Shown: positions 53,155 through 60,853 of the stretch, piece by piece
Numbering within the stretch: the first letter of the stretch is position 1
How the letters are laid out: each line of letters opens with the position of its first letter
Assembly: GCA_946183415.1 (NCBI GenBank)
Contig: CAMHAM010000012.1
Span: 1-64,000 of the forward strand
Reading direction: 5' to 3'
Length of the DNA stretch: 64,000 bases
From: an uncultured Prevotella sp.
Lineage (GTDB): Bacteria > Bacteroidota > Bacteroidia > Bacteroidales > Bacteroidaceae
Notes under the pieces: model-generated
Database searches by the model: none
What the model was told of the DNA's origin: nothing
The model's input: the letters and a program-made list of their open reading frames with translations, nothing else
Translations under genes and position numbers: made by a program

Positions 53155-55239
53155 TCACCAAATCTTGATGCGGTCTTTAGGAGCCCGGTAGAGGGCACCG
53201 TCCTTGATGTCGAAGGCTTCGTACCAGCCGTTCATGTTGGCCACCACGCCGTTCACGCGCTCCTTGCTCATGGAGTGAGCATCGGGTCCATCGGGATTGT
53301 CTATTCCGAAAGCAAGGTAGTTGACGTGGTCAGCTCCGTACTTCGACCGCCATTCCTCACCCAATGACAGGAAGAAGCGCTGCTTCATCAGCTTCAGGTT
53401 GTCGCCGGTATAGCCGTCTATTTTCAGGCGGTTTAGAAAGGCTTGATAGGCTATCTCCTCACCACCCAGATCGGCGATGTTCTCGGCTAGTGTTGTCTTG
53501 CCGTCAGCCTTCACGCCAGGCATCTCGTCGGGCAGCACGTCGTAAGAATTATAGCATTTGACGAGCAGCTCTGTGCGACGGTCGAACTCTGCCTTGTCGG
53601 CCTCGCTGGCCCAGATACCGTTGGGGGTATAGTTGCCATTCTTGTCGAACTGCGATCCGCTGGTGTCGAATCCATGCGTCATCTCGTGGCCCATGGTGTC
53701 GAACGACTGATAGTTGATGACCAGGCTCTGCGTTGGGTCGTAATAAGGCGGCAGGATATAATAGGGCATAATGTTCATTGAATTGAAGAGTGGATCATAG
53801 AAGGCATTCGCTAAGCCCAACCAGCTTTCATTGTCCATAACCAGGGCTGTGAACGATTCCTTTAGCCTGCTCTTGCCGACAATAGCTTTCAGCAGGTTCT
53901 GGCGGGTCGTGCGCATGATGTAGACATCCTCGAGCAGCGACTGGCTCTTCGAGAAGTCGGGCAGTCCCTCTTTAATCCAATGGTCGGGATAGGCAACGTT
54001 GAATACCATGGCGTTCAGCTTATCCAAGGCATTCTTCTTCGAGCCTTCGCTCATCCACTCGTTGCTCTTGATGCGCACGCCAAATACACCTATCATCTCT
54101 TTGCAATAATTCATGTATTCCTCTTTCAGTCCGGCAGGCACCATCTGTTCGGCCACCAACTTTGAGCGCAGATAGCTCAAATAATTCTCTTCCATCGTCT
54201 TCTCAACTTTTTTGAGGCTCAATTCAGCTCCTTTCGCCTGAGTGTCATTTTTTAGATTGTCGTTAACCTCCTCCATCGTTTTCTGGGAGATGAGACAATA
54301 GTCTAAATGGTAAATATTCTCGATCATTTCCTTCAGGAGTGTAACGGCTTTTTCTTTGTCTGTAAATATTTTTTGCCATTCCTCCATATATGCTATCTTA
54401 TTGTTTATCTCAGACGACTTCTCCTCATTCGACAATGTTACAAAATCCTCCAAAGTATAGCACGCCTCGGGGTCGATGCCCATGCCCTCAAGAATATATT
54501 TGATAAATGAGAGTTTTTCGGGGATGCTGCGGGTGCCGCTCTTACCGCTTACGGGCACGAGGTGTTGCATCAGCTCGGGATGCTTTTTGAACAGCTCTCT
54601 GAATGAGGTTTTCTTGTCACTTTGCGTGGCATCGCTCGAAGATTTCTTAGACTCAGAATATGATTCGTTGCATACGTCGACATACAGGTATACCTTGCCG
54701 TTATAGCCGAAAGGTTCAAGCCTGATGCATGAGCTCACGCCCATAGCCGACATCTTGCCGAAGGCGCGCATCACGTCTTCAGGTGTGGTGGCTGCTTCCA
54801 GTCCGCTCTTCTTCAGCACGTCGTCATAGAGTTTCTGGGCCGATGCGGCAGCCTCAGAATTGGGGTCGGCCCACTTCAGGCGGCTCTTGTACTTGCTGTA
54901 GTTGTCGTCGGTCAGGCTATTCACTCTGTCTGTGAACGAGGGCTTCACATCGTAAAAACGATAAAGGATGCTGTTTTCCTTGTCGAGGGTGGTGTTCTTC
55001 CACCACGTGCCGATGCAGTACATGAAGAAGTCGTCGCTGAGCTTCACCGACTTGTCCATATAGCTCTCGTCGATCCACCACTTGCCCGGGTCTTTGGCCG
55101 AGGCTGTCTCTGGCTTTTTAGTAGGTTCTGTCGGCTTGTCTTCCACGCCGATTGCAGAGTCGGCAAATCCAACACACGAAGCCATCATCAGGCTGCTGAA
55201 GAGGATGGCAGCCGGCATCCTTAGGAAAATCTTTTTCAT
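53155..55239 (-). CDS. M13 family metallopeptidase lipoprotein (PepO/neprilysin-like)
   Basis: 694 residues, exported; the signal ends at MMASC, a lipobox. The zinc motif HEMTH is at residues 518-522, with ENIADLGG supplying the third ligand, and the family's NYLAFGIDNPD...HSMSKERVNG substrate loop near the end. The chain closes with IKIW, like the CxxW end of M13 enzymes. These peptidases process short peptides in the periplasm or at the surface. The gene is bracketed by related repeat clusters (52930-53145 and 55380-55567). A promoter is seen at 55297-55328. Confidence 0.94.
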   Translation of the reverse strand: MKKIFLRMPAAILFSSLMMASCVGFADSAIGVEDKPTEPTKKPETASAKDPGKWWIDESYMDKSVKLSDDFFMYCIGTWWKNTTLDKENSILYRFYDVKPSFTDRVNSLTDDNYSKYKSRLKWADPNSEAAASAQKLYDDVLKKSGLEAATTPEDVMRAFGKMSAMGVSSCIRLEPFGYNGKVYLYVDVCNESYSESKKSSSDATQSDKKTSFRELFKKHPELMQHLVPVSGKSGTRSIPEKLSFIKYILEGMGIDPEACYTLEDFVTLSNEEKSSEINNKIAYMEEWQKIFTDKEKAVTLLKEMIENIYHLDYCLISQKTMEEVNDNLKNDTQAKGAELSLKKVEKTMEENYLSYLRSKLVAEQMVPAGLKEEYMNYCKEMIGVFGVRIKSNEWMSEGSKKNALDKLNAMVFNVAYPDHWIKEGLPDFSKSQSLLEDVYIMRTTRQNLLKAIVGKSRLKESFTALVMDNESWLGLANAFYDPLFNSMNIMPYYILPPYYDPTQSLVINYQSFDTMGHEMTHGFDTSGSQFDKNGNYTPNGIWASEADKAEFDRRTELLVKCYNSYDVLPDEMPGVKADGKTTLAENIADLGGEEIAYQAFLNRLKIDGYTGDNLKLMKQRFFLSLGEEWRSKYGADHVNYLAFGIDNPDGPDAHSMSKERVNGVVANMNGWYEAFDIKDGALYRAPKDRIKIW

Positions 55240-55296
55240 GAGTTTGATATGATAAGTTTAATAGATGTTATTATTATCATTATTGTATTTCAGTTG

Positions 55297-55328
55297 CAAA
55301 GATAATCTAAATTTTCCAATCTGCCAAA
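55297..55328 (-). promoter_or_regulatory. Promoter of the M13 peptidase gene
   Basis: Minus-strand -7 TATCTTTG (plus-strand CAAAGATA, 55297-55304) and -33 TTTG (plus-strand CAAA, 55325-55328) with a 20-base spacer, 58 bases from the ATG. Confidence 0.75.
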
Positions 55329-55379
55329 CAAACTCTTGCTTTTTTCTTTTCCCCACAAGAATAGATTAGGGGGCTCGCC

Positions 55380-55567
55380 CCGCCCCATGCGAAGCAAGCC
55401 CCCCATTTTCAGAAGCTTTCGTTCATCACTCAAAGCGCAGCCCCCGGTTCAGGCCCTAAAGTGGACCTCGCAAGCCTCGGGTCTGGCGCCAAAGTACAGT
55501 CGCCCGCGACTTTACTCTAGGGCCAGGCCCCAGCACTTAGTTTTGGGGCCTGGCCCCAGCGAGCAGT
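55380..55567. repeat. Second GC-hairpin repeat cluster, partner of 52930-53145
   Basis: It contains the same 17-base (55429-55445) and 38-base (55479-55516) segments as the cluster on the other side of the M13 gene, plus two hairpin units (AGGGCCAGGCCCC near 55520-55531 and TGGGGCCTGGCCCCA near 55544-55558). Together with the M13 promoter region this accounts for the 328-base gap 55240-55567; no gene is seen. Confidence 0.85.
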
Positions 55568-56113
55568 TTAAGGGTTGATAGGAGCGTCGCCAGAGCCAGG
55601 GTCATTCGAGCCACCCGAAGCACCGCCGCTGGTCGACTCACCCTTGGCAGCAGCAATCTCTGCCTTGGTCTTGTCAGTCCAGCTGAACTTCACGTCCTTC
55701 TTCAGCTCTTCGCGAGTGAAGTCACCAGTAGACTGAGCCAGCAGCTTGATCACCTTCACGGCAGGGCCAGTCTTCTGTCCCTCAGCCAGCGTGCCCATCG
55801 TGGCCTGAGCCACCTTGTCCTGCTCTGCGTCGTAGAGCGTCTCCAGCCCGTTGGCCTCAACGGTAGCCTTGAAGATAGCCAGGTTGCCCACCTTCACGGT
55901 GTTGCCGCTGAGCACCATCTCGCGCACACACTTCACGAAGTCGGTCAGCACACCGACGATCAGACCCTCTGAGAAAGCCGTGTTGTGATGAGCCATGTGC
56001 TCGGCCATCTCATGGATGCCCATGGTCTCCTTGTAACTCACGCGGGCATAAAGCTTACCCGCCTGCTCGGTCTCCGAACTCTCGTCAACCTTTGAAAGAT
56101 ACAATTCTAACAT
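55568..56113 (-). CDS. HU-HIG family DNA-binding protein
   Basis: 181 residues. The first about 125 residues form an HU/IHF-like fold (MAEHMAHHNTAFSEGLIVGVLTDF as helix region, shown in part; GNTVKVGNLAIFKATVEANG as beta arm region). The C-terminus is Gly/Ser/Asp-rich (GGASGGSNDPGSGDAP). This matches the HU-HIG families (HU fused to wHTH, Ig or Gly-rich motif) of Bacteroidetes. These are usually found next to the smalltalk peptide and a wall amidase, as here in divergent orientation. It likely binds or organises DNA; the specific role is unknown. Promoter 56197-56228. Confidence 0.88.
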   Translation of the reverse strand: MLELYLSKVDESSETEQAGKLYARVSYKETMGIHEMAEHMAHHNTAFSEGLIVGVLTDFVKCVREMVLSGNTVKVGNLAIFKATVEANGLETLYDAEQDKVAQATMGTLAEGQKTGPAVKVIKLLAQSTGDFTREELKKDVKFSWTDKTKAEIAAAKGESTSGGASGGSNDPGSGDAPINP

Positions 56114-56196
56114 ACCTGTAACGTTTTTTGTGGTATTAGAATACTAAGCGAGCCAGCTACATCGGGTGGCTCCTTCCCGCCTTTATTTCTATGCTA

Positions 56197-56228
56197 CAAA
56201 GGTACAACTTTTTTCTGAGACTACCAAA
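56197..56228 (-). promoter_or_regulatory. Promoter of the HU-HIG gene
   Basis: Minus-strand -7 TACCTTTG (plus-strand CAAAGGTA, 56197-56204) and -33 TTTG (plus-strand CAAA, 56225-56228) with a 20-base spacer. Confidence 0.75.
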
Positions 56229-56278
56229 TATTTTCGAAACTTTTTTCGTATTATTTTGTTCACTTTCCACCGAATCAA

Positions 56279-56337
56279 ATAACCCACCCTTATCGCTCAA
56301 TAAGGCAGGGTTATTGCAAAATAAGGCAGGGTTATTG
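56279..56337. repeat. AATAAGGCAGGGTTATTG direct repeats with an imperfect inverted copy
   Basis: Two identical 18-base copies, 21 bases apart (56299-56316, 56320-56337). They are preceded by AATAACCCACCCTTAT (about 56279-56294), which is the reverse complement of the core with two mismatches, so the first pair can fold into a tight hairpin. Confidence 0.75.
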
Positions 56338-56359
56338 ACGGCTTGAAGTAGGAAATGAA

Positions 56360-56532
56360 GAAAGTAGGAAAGTAGACATGAAGGTATTTCAGAAGCCATA
56401 AAACGGACATTATAAGTATTAGTTTTAAATATTTATTATATTAATAATTATAAGAATATAATACTATAATACTATTATTAATAATCTATTAAGATCATAT
56501 TAGAAAGTATTAATGTCTACTTTCCTACTTTC
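56360..56532. repeat. Perfect 20-base inverted repeat around an AT-rich core
   Basis: GAAAGTAGGAAAGTAGACAT (56360-56379) and its exact reverse complement (56513-56532) bracket 133 bases that are almost entirely A and T in the centre. Similar GTAGGAAAGTAG stretches accompany HU-HIG/VirE loci in Bacteroidales as I recall. Confidence 0.85.
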
Positions 56533-56601
56533 CTACTTATCTACTTTCTCGGCGATTTGGTGGTTCTGTGATGGAAGTTATAATACAGTGGATTTAGTGA
56601 G

Positions 56602-56651
56602 AAAATAATCGAGGAAATATTTTGCTTTCTCGATTATTTTTTGTAACTTTG
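56602..56651 (+). promoter_or_regulatory. Smalltalk-cassette promoter overlapped by a perfect inverted repeat
   Basis: TTTG (56621-56624) and TAACTTTG (56644-56651) are separated by 19 bases. AAAATAATCGAG (56602-56613) and its exact complement CTCGATTATTTT (56629-56640) flank the -33 element and reach into the spacer, a good arrangement for an operator. Confidence 0.65.
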
Positions 56652-56723
56652 TAGGCAGATAGAGAAGTGGTTTCGACCACGAAAACAACCCTAATTATTC
56701 ACCATTTAAAACATCAGAAAATT

Positions 56724-56810
56724 ATGAACAAGACGGTAAAGACGATCCTTCAGGCGATCAGTTACATCATCACTCTCATCCTGGGTGCAGCAGGGGGCAC
56801 AATGGTGTAG
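56724..56810 (+). CDS. Smalltalk peptide (28-residue membrane peptide)
   Basis: ATG 56724 to TAG 56808-56810. The peptide opens with a basic MNKTVKTILQ and continues as a hydrophobic helix (YIITLILGAAGGTMV). It fits the smalltalk protein family of Bacteroides and Prevotella, which are about 30 residues, present in many paralogues and typically next to HU-HIG genes and a wall amidase. The function is unknown. It is predicted to sit in the inner membrane with a cytosolic N-terminus or to be inserted like a small phage-type peptide. It precedes the two-helix gene by 28 bases. Confidence 0.85.
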   Translation: MNKTVKTILQAISYIITLILGAAGGTMV

Positions 56811-56838
56811 GACATTGAACATTGAAATTACGAAGGCC

Positions 56839-57063
56839 ATGGAAAACCAGAAAGGCTTCAAAATCTCTCAGTACGCCTGTGCGGTGTTGCTCATCGTGAG
56901 CAGCATCGCGCTGGTGACGTATCAGGTGGTCAAGATCGACGACGTGGCTGGCGGGCTGCTATACTATGTGGCTCAGTCGTTCCTGCTGGCAGGGTCGATC
57001 TTCGGCCTCGACCAGTACATTAAGATTATAAAGAAACAATACCATGAACACAAGACTCAATGA
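56839..57063 (+). CDS. Two-helix membrane protein, holin-like topology
   Basis: 74 residues from ATG 56839 (the frame is open from 56785 but that overlaps smalltalk and lacks sense). Helix 1 is about residues 11-30 (YACAVLLIVSSIALVTYQVV), helix 2 about 38-60 (GGLLYYVAQSFLLAGSIFGL), then a charged tail KIIKKQYHEHKTQ. Two helices with a short loop and charged tail is the layout of class II holins. The M15 peptidase gene overlaps its 3' end by 20 bases, as lysis genes often do. I do not recognise the family; the holin idea is inference from topology and position. Confidence 0.7.
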   Translation: MENQKGFKISQYACAVLLIVSSIALVTYQVVKIDDVAGGLLYYVAQSFLLAGSIFGLDQYIKIIKKQYHEHKTQ

Positions 57064-57460
57064 CACAAAGCTCTCGCCTCACTTCAAATTGAGGGAATTC
57101 CTGCTGACGGACAAATACCCGCAGAACATCCCCACGATGCAGGATGTAGTAAACCTGACCTACGGCTGCCTATGGCTGCTGGAGCCAGCGCGTCTCATCG
57201 TTGGCCCCATCATCATCAATTCGGGTTTCCGTAATGAAGATGTGAACCGCAAGGTGGGCGGTGTCCGCAACTCCCAGCACCTGATCGGCCAGGCTGCCGA
57301 CATCCGACCAAAAGACCCAGCCCAGTTCCAGACGCTCGTGGACTTCTTCAAGAAGTGGGAGTACACCGACCAGCTCCTGACTGCCTCCACCTGGCTACAC
57401 ATTTCTTGGAATCCCTTCTCCCCGCCCCGCCACTATGTCCGCATCGGGTACTATCGATAA
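57044..57460 (+). CDS. M15-type D-Ala-D-Ala peptidase (endolysin-like)
   Basis: 138 residues, no signal peptide. It belongs to the M15A type: SPHFKLREFL at the start, NSGFRNEDVNRKVGG, then SQHLIGQAADIRP with zinc-binding His and Asp, and TWLHISW with the second His. Such short, signal-less enzymes are common as phage endolysins and cut wall cross-bridges once they reach the periplasm. In most HU-HIG/smalltalk loci I know, this slot is held by an N-acetylmuramoyl-L-alanine amidase, so the enzyme type is exchanged here. Start overlaps the preceding holin-like gene by 20 bases. Confidence 0.88.
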   Translation: MNTRLNDTKLSPHFKLREFLLTDKYPQNIPTMQDVVNLTYGCLWLLEPARLIVGPIIINSGFRNEDVNRKVGGVRNSQHLIGQAADIRPKDPAQFQTLVDFFKKWEYTDQLLTASTWLHISWNPFSPPRHYVRIGYYR

Positions 57461-57665
57461 CTTTTGCAACTCGGGGCCTGGTCCCAGAGTCAAAAGGACT
57501 TTTTCCGAAAAATCCAAATATTTGGAGATTCTCAAATGCTTTATGCCTTCATGTTGCCATGAGATTATTAAAAATTGTATATTTCTTGAATTGAATGACG
57601 TATTTCTCGCAAAGAATTCGTAAATTTGTGCCCAAAGCAATAAAAGCGATTTAAAATCGTAATTT
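57461..57665. other. Spacer before the restriction gene with one GC-repeat copy and a palindrome
   Basis: 57473-57485 is a diverged GGGGCCTGGTCCC copy of the GC-hairpin repeat. TCCAAATATTTGGA (57513-57526) is a perfect 14-base palindrome. TAAATTTG (57621-57628) is a possible -7 element 38 bases before the ATG at 57666, without a well-spaced TTTG. Confidence 0.5.
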
Positions 57666-60600
57666 ATGTTATTACAGAAGAATATAGTCAAGAAATATCT
57701 GCAGCACCTCGACAACGAACAGGTGGTAAAAGCCTGGGGGCAATACCGGAGCTTTTTCCTCGATGCTGACATACAGGCAAACATCCACAAGATTAAGGAA
57801 GAACAGTTTCAGGAGGGATTCCTGCGTGAACTTTTTGTCAAAGTGTTGGGTTATACTATTAATCCTTTGCCCGGTTACAACCTGACAACGGAGCTAAAGA
57901 ACGAGGTAGGCTCGAAGAAGGCCGACGGTGCGATACTTGTGGACGGCAAAGTGGCAGGCGTGATAGAACTGAAAGACCACAAGACCCCCGATCTGAGCAG
58001 CATCGAGACGCAGGCCTTCGGCTATAAGAGCAAGCACAAGGACACGCGACTGGTCATCATCTCCAACTTCGAGAAGCTGCGCCTCTACATAGACAATGCC
58101 GTGGAGTACCGCGAGTGGGACATCTTTCACATGACTCATGAAGAGTTCTGCGAGCTGTATCTCTGCCTCGCCTGGCAGCAAGTGGCAACGGGGACGCTGA
58201 TACAGATGAAGCAGGAGTCGCTTTCGAGCGAAGACCAGATCACAAAGGCGCTCTATCGCGACTACTCTCAGTTCAAGCGGGTGCTCTTCGCCGACATCGT
58301 GTCCCATAACCCTGTGCGCGAGGGCTACGACGAGAAGGAGTGGCAGCTGCTGCTCTTCCGCAAGTCTCAGAAGCTGCTCGACCGGCTGCTCTTTATCTTC
58401 TTCGCAGAAGACAGCCTGCTGCTCGAGCCCAACTTCATGGTGAAGATCATCGACGACTGGCAGAAGTTGAGAGACTTGGCTGTCGACGTGCCTCTGTATG
58501 AGCGCATCAAGCTCTATTTCAGCTATCTCGACAAAGGGCATACGGGCAAGCCGTGCGACGTGTTTGCTTACAACGGAGGACTTTTCAAGCCCGACGACCT
58601 GCTCGACAGTTTCATCATCAGCGACGACCTGCTGGCAGAACACACCCGGCGGATAGCTGCTTACGACTTTAGGAGCGACGTGGATGTGAACATCCTCGGG
58701 CATATCTTCGAGAACTCGCTTTCGGAGATAGAGGAGGTCACTCTGCAGATAACCAGCGGAGCGGCACCACAGACCTCGAAGCGCAAGCAGGACGGCGTGT
58801 TCTACACCCCGCCGTACATCACGAAATACATTGTAGAGAATACTGTTGGGCGGCTCTGCGCAGAGAAGCGGCAGCAGCTCGGCATCGTGGAGGACGACTA
58901 TCTCTCAGACCAGCGCCGCCAACTGAAGACCCGCCAGCGGCTGCTCGATCAGTTGAAGCAGTATCGCGATTGGCTGCTCCAGATGACCATACTCGACCCT
59001 GCCTGCGGCAGTGGAGCCTTCCTGAATGCCGCGTTGCAATTCCTGATAGGAGAGCACAAGCACATAGACGAGTTGGAGAAGAAGGTGCTGGGCTACAGCC
59101 TGGAGTTTCAGGACGTAGAGAACTATATTCTGGAGAACAACCTTTTCGGTGTCGACATCAACGAGGAGAGCGTAGGCATAGCCCAGCTGGCCCTCTGGCT
59201 GCGCACTGCCAAGCCCCACCGCAAGCTGAACTCGCTGAGCCAGAACATCAAGTGCGGCAACTCGCTCATCAGTGACCCAGCCGTAGCAGGCAAGAAGGCT
59301 TTCGACTGGCAGCGGGAGTTCCCACAGGTCTTCGAACGTGGTGGTTTCGACGTGGTGATAGGCAATCCGCCGTATGTGAGTGCTCCAACCCAAGTAGCTT
59401 CGTTGGAAATGGCGAAACAAAGACAAGCTATTATAGACAGCCATAAATATATGACACTTTATCAAAAATGGGATTTATACATACCATTTATAGAGTTAGG
59501 AATTAGGCTTCTATGCAAAGAAAATGGTTGTTGTTCAATGATTGTACCTTATCCCTTGAACAATCAGCTCTATGCCCAAAAGATCAGAGAAATGTTATTC
59601 AACGATTATTCTTTGTACGAAGTCACAGACCTAAAAGGCACTAAAGTCTTTGATGATGCATCAGTAACCAGCACCATATTTTTTTCAAGGAAACGACATG
59701 ATGAACAGCCAATAAACATTTCAAAGATTGTTGATGGGAACTTACATGTCGTATATCAAAAAGATAGAGCAACATTCCTTCAAGATGAAAAGACCTTAAT
59801 ATGGAATTTAGAATATCACAGCAAAAGGACAAACCGGCATTTGGGTACGAACGTTCTTGGAGATTTCTGTTATGTTAGTGTGGGAATGGTGTTAAATGCG
59901 GACGAAAAAATTGCAAAAGGAGAATTCGTAAAAGATGACTTGATAAGCGAAACTAAGGATGATATTCATTGTAAAGAATATGTTGAAGGAAAAGACCTCG
60001 ACCGGTATTTAATAAAACGAATTCGCTATCTTGAATATGGGACTGAGCGTTGCCCCGCAAAAATAAGACGGCAAACATTCCCAGAATTATACACTAATAG
60101 AAAACTTGTAATTAATGGACTTGGTGATTTCAAAGTTGTACTTGACAATAAGGGAACAATTTGTAGTAATCACAAAGGGCAACTCTGCTTGCTGTGGAAA
60201 GATCTAAAGTGTGTAGAAAATAACAGTATAAGTACGAGTATTAAAAAGTTTAGCACTTTGTCGCGTAGCGAGATGGAACAACTTTCTGAAAATTGTGACT
60301 TGTCTTTTCTGTTGGCCATATTAAACAGCAGATACGCTAAAGCCTTACTGAACAACATTCGTGGAGGCGACATGAACATATACCCAGAACATATTCGTAA
60401 TATCCCCATCCCTGCCATACCTCTCGAATCTCAGCAGCCATTCATAACCCTCGCCGACACGATGCTCACCCTCCATCAGCAGCTGCAGGAGAAACGCACC
60501 CGGTTCCTCCGTCGTCTGAGCGAGAATTTTGAGGGTCTGAAGTTGACGACAGCCCTGCAGCAGTTCGACCAGCTTGATTTTCGGGGACTGATGTCAGAGC

Positions 60601-60788
60601 TGAAGAAGCAGAAGCACCACATACCCCTGAAGGAGCAGGACGAATGGGAAGACTATTTCGACGAGCGCGTGGCTGAGTGTCGGCAACTCTCTGCACAGAT
60701 TGACGCCACCGACCAAGAGATAGACAACCGCGTGTTCGATCTCTACGGCCTGACGGAGGAGGAGCGCCAGATAGTAATGGAAGGATAA
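57666..60788 (+). CDS. Type IIG restriction-modification enzyme (Eco57I-like)
   Basis: 1040 residues combining nuclease, methyltransferase and target recognition. N-terminal nuclease: KKADGAIL and GVIELKDHK (about 80-105) give a PD-ExK pattern. N6-adenine methyltransferase: motif I ILDPACGSGAFLNAA (about 442-456) and motif IV VVIGNPPYVSAP (about 562-573). The rest is the specificity region and a helical end. Bases about 59400-60400 are clearly more AT-rich than the flanks (for example 22 of 60 G+C at 59521-59580 against 35 of 60 at 58921-58980). This fits exchange of the recognition segment. No separate methylase or S subunit is present, so one protein does both jobs. Confidence 0.93.
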   Translation: MLLQKNIVKKYLQHLDNEQVVKAWGQYRSFFLDADIQANIHKIKEEQFQEGFLRELFVKVLGYTINPLPGYNLTTELKNEVGSKKADGAILVDGKVAGVIELKDHKTPDLSSIETQAFGYKSKHKDTRLVIISNFEKLRLYIDNAVEYREWDIFHMTHEEFCELYLCLAWQQVATGTLIQMKQESLSSEDQITKALYRDYSQFKRVLFADIVSHNPVREGYDEKEWQLLLFRKSQKLLDRLLFIFFAEDSLLLEPNFMVKIIDDWQKLRDLAVDVPLYERIKLYFSYLDKGHTGKPCDVFAYNGGLFKPDDLLDSFIISDDLLAEHTRRIAAYDFRSDVDVNILGHIFENSLSEIEEVTLQITSGAAPQTSKRKQDGVFYTPPYITKYIVENTVGRLCAEKRQQLGIVEDDYLSDQRRQLKTRQRLLDQLKQYRDWLLQMTILDPACGSGAFLNAALQFLIGEHKHIDELEKKVLGYSLEFQDVENYILENNLFGVDINEESVGIAQLALWLRTAKPHRKLNSLSQNIKCGNSLISDPAVAGKKAFDWQREFPQVFERGGFDVVIGNPPYVSAPTQVASLEMAKQRQAIIDSHKYMTLYQKWDLYIPFIELGIRLLCKENGCCSMIVPYPLNNQLYAQKIREMLFNDYSLYEVTDLKGTKVFDDASVTSTIFFSRKRHDEQPINISKIVDGNLHVVYQKDRATFLQDEKTLIWNLEYHSKRTNRHLGTNVLGDFCYVSVGMVLNADEKIAKGEFVKDDLISETKDDIHCKEYVEGKDLDRYLIKRIRYLEYGTERCPAKIRRQTFPELYTNRKLVINGLGDFKVVLDNKGTICSNHKGQLCLLWKDLKCVENNSISTSIKKFSTLSRSEMEQLSENCDLSFLLAILNSRYAKALLNNIRGGDMNIYPEHIRNIPIPAIPLESQQPFITLADTMLTLHQQLQEKRTRFLRRLSENFEGLKLTTALQQFDQLDFRGLMSELKKQKHHIPLKEQDEWEDYFDERVAECRQLSAQIDATDQEIDNRVFDLYGLTEEERQIVMEG

Positions 60789-60796
60789 AGAAAGAT

Positions 60797-60853
60797 ATGG
60801 ACGAACAGCAGCAGAAGGCAGAATATTTTCCTACTCGAAAAGACAAAATATGA
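60797..60853 (+). CDS. Possible 18-residue leader peptide
   Basis: A short frame MDEQQQKAEYFPTRKDKI whose TGA overlaps the ATG of the 60850 gene (ATGA). It may be a coupling leader or chance; nothing else supports it. Confidence 0.25.
   Translation: MDEQQQKAEYFPTRKDKI

Larger units (their letters stand above)
56114..56723. other. 610-base divergent intergenic region with repeats and two promoters
   Basis: Contents in order: the HU-HIG promoter (56197-56228); an AATAACCC-type stem with two direct copies of AATAAGGCAGGGTTATTG (56299-56316 and 56320-56337); a perfect 20-base inverted repeat (56360-56379 and 56513-56532) around an AT-rich core of 133 bases; and the smalltalk promoter with its own inverted repeat (56602-56651). 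No gene is visible. In related loci a VirE/primase-type gene often sits here, so the region may be what remains after its loss; that is inference. Confidence 0.6.

Noticed and set aside
58905..59465. Minus-strand frames opposite the restriction enzyme gene
   Set aside because: They oppose the methyltransferase motifs ILDPACGSGAF and NPPY, which fix the coding strand.
57666..60788. BREX PglX or DISARM methylase
   Set aside because: No other BREX or DISARM genes are nearby and the N-terminal PD-ExK pattern points to a self-contained type IIG enzyme.
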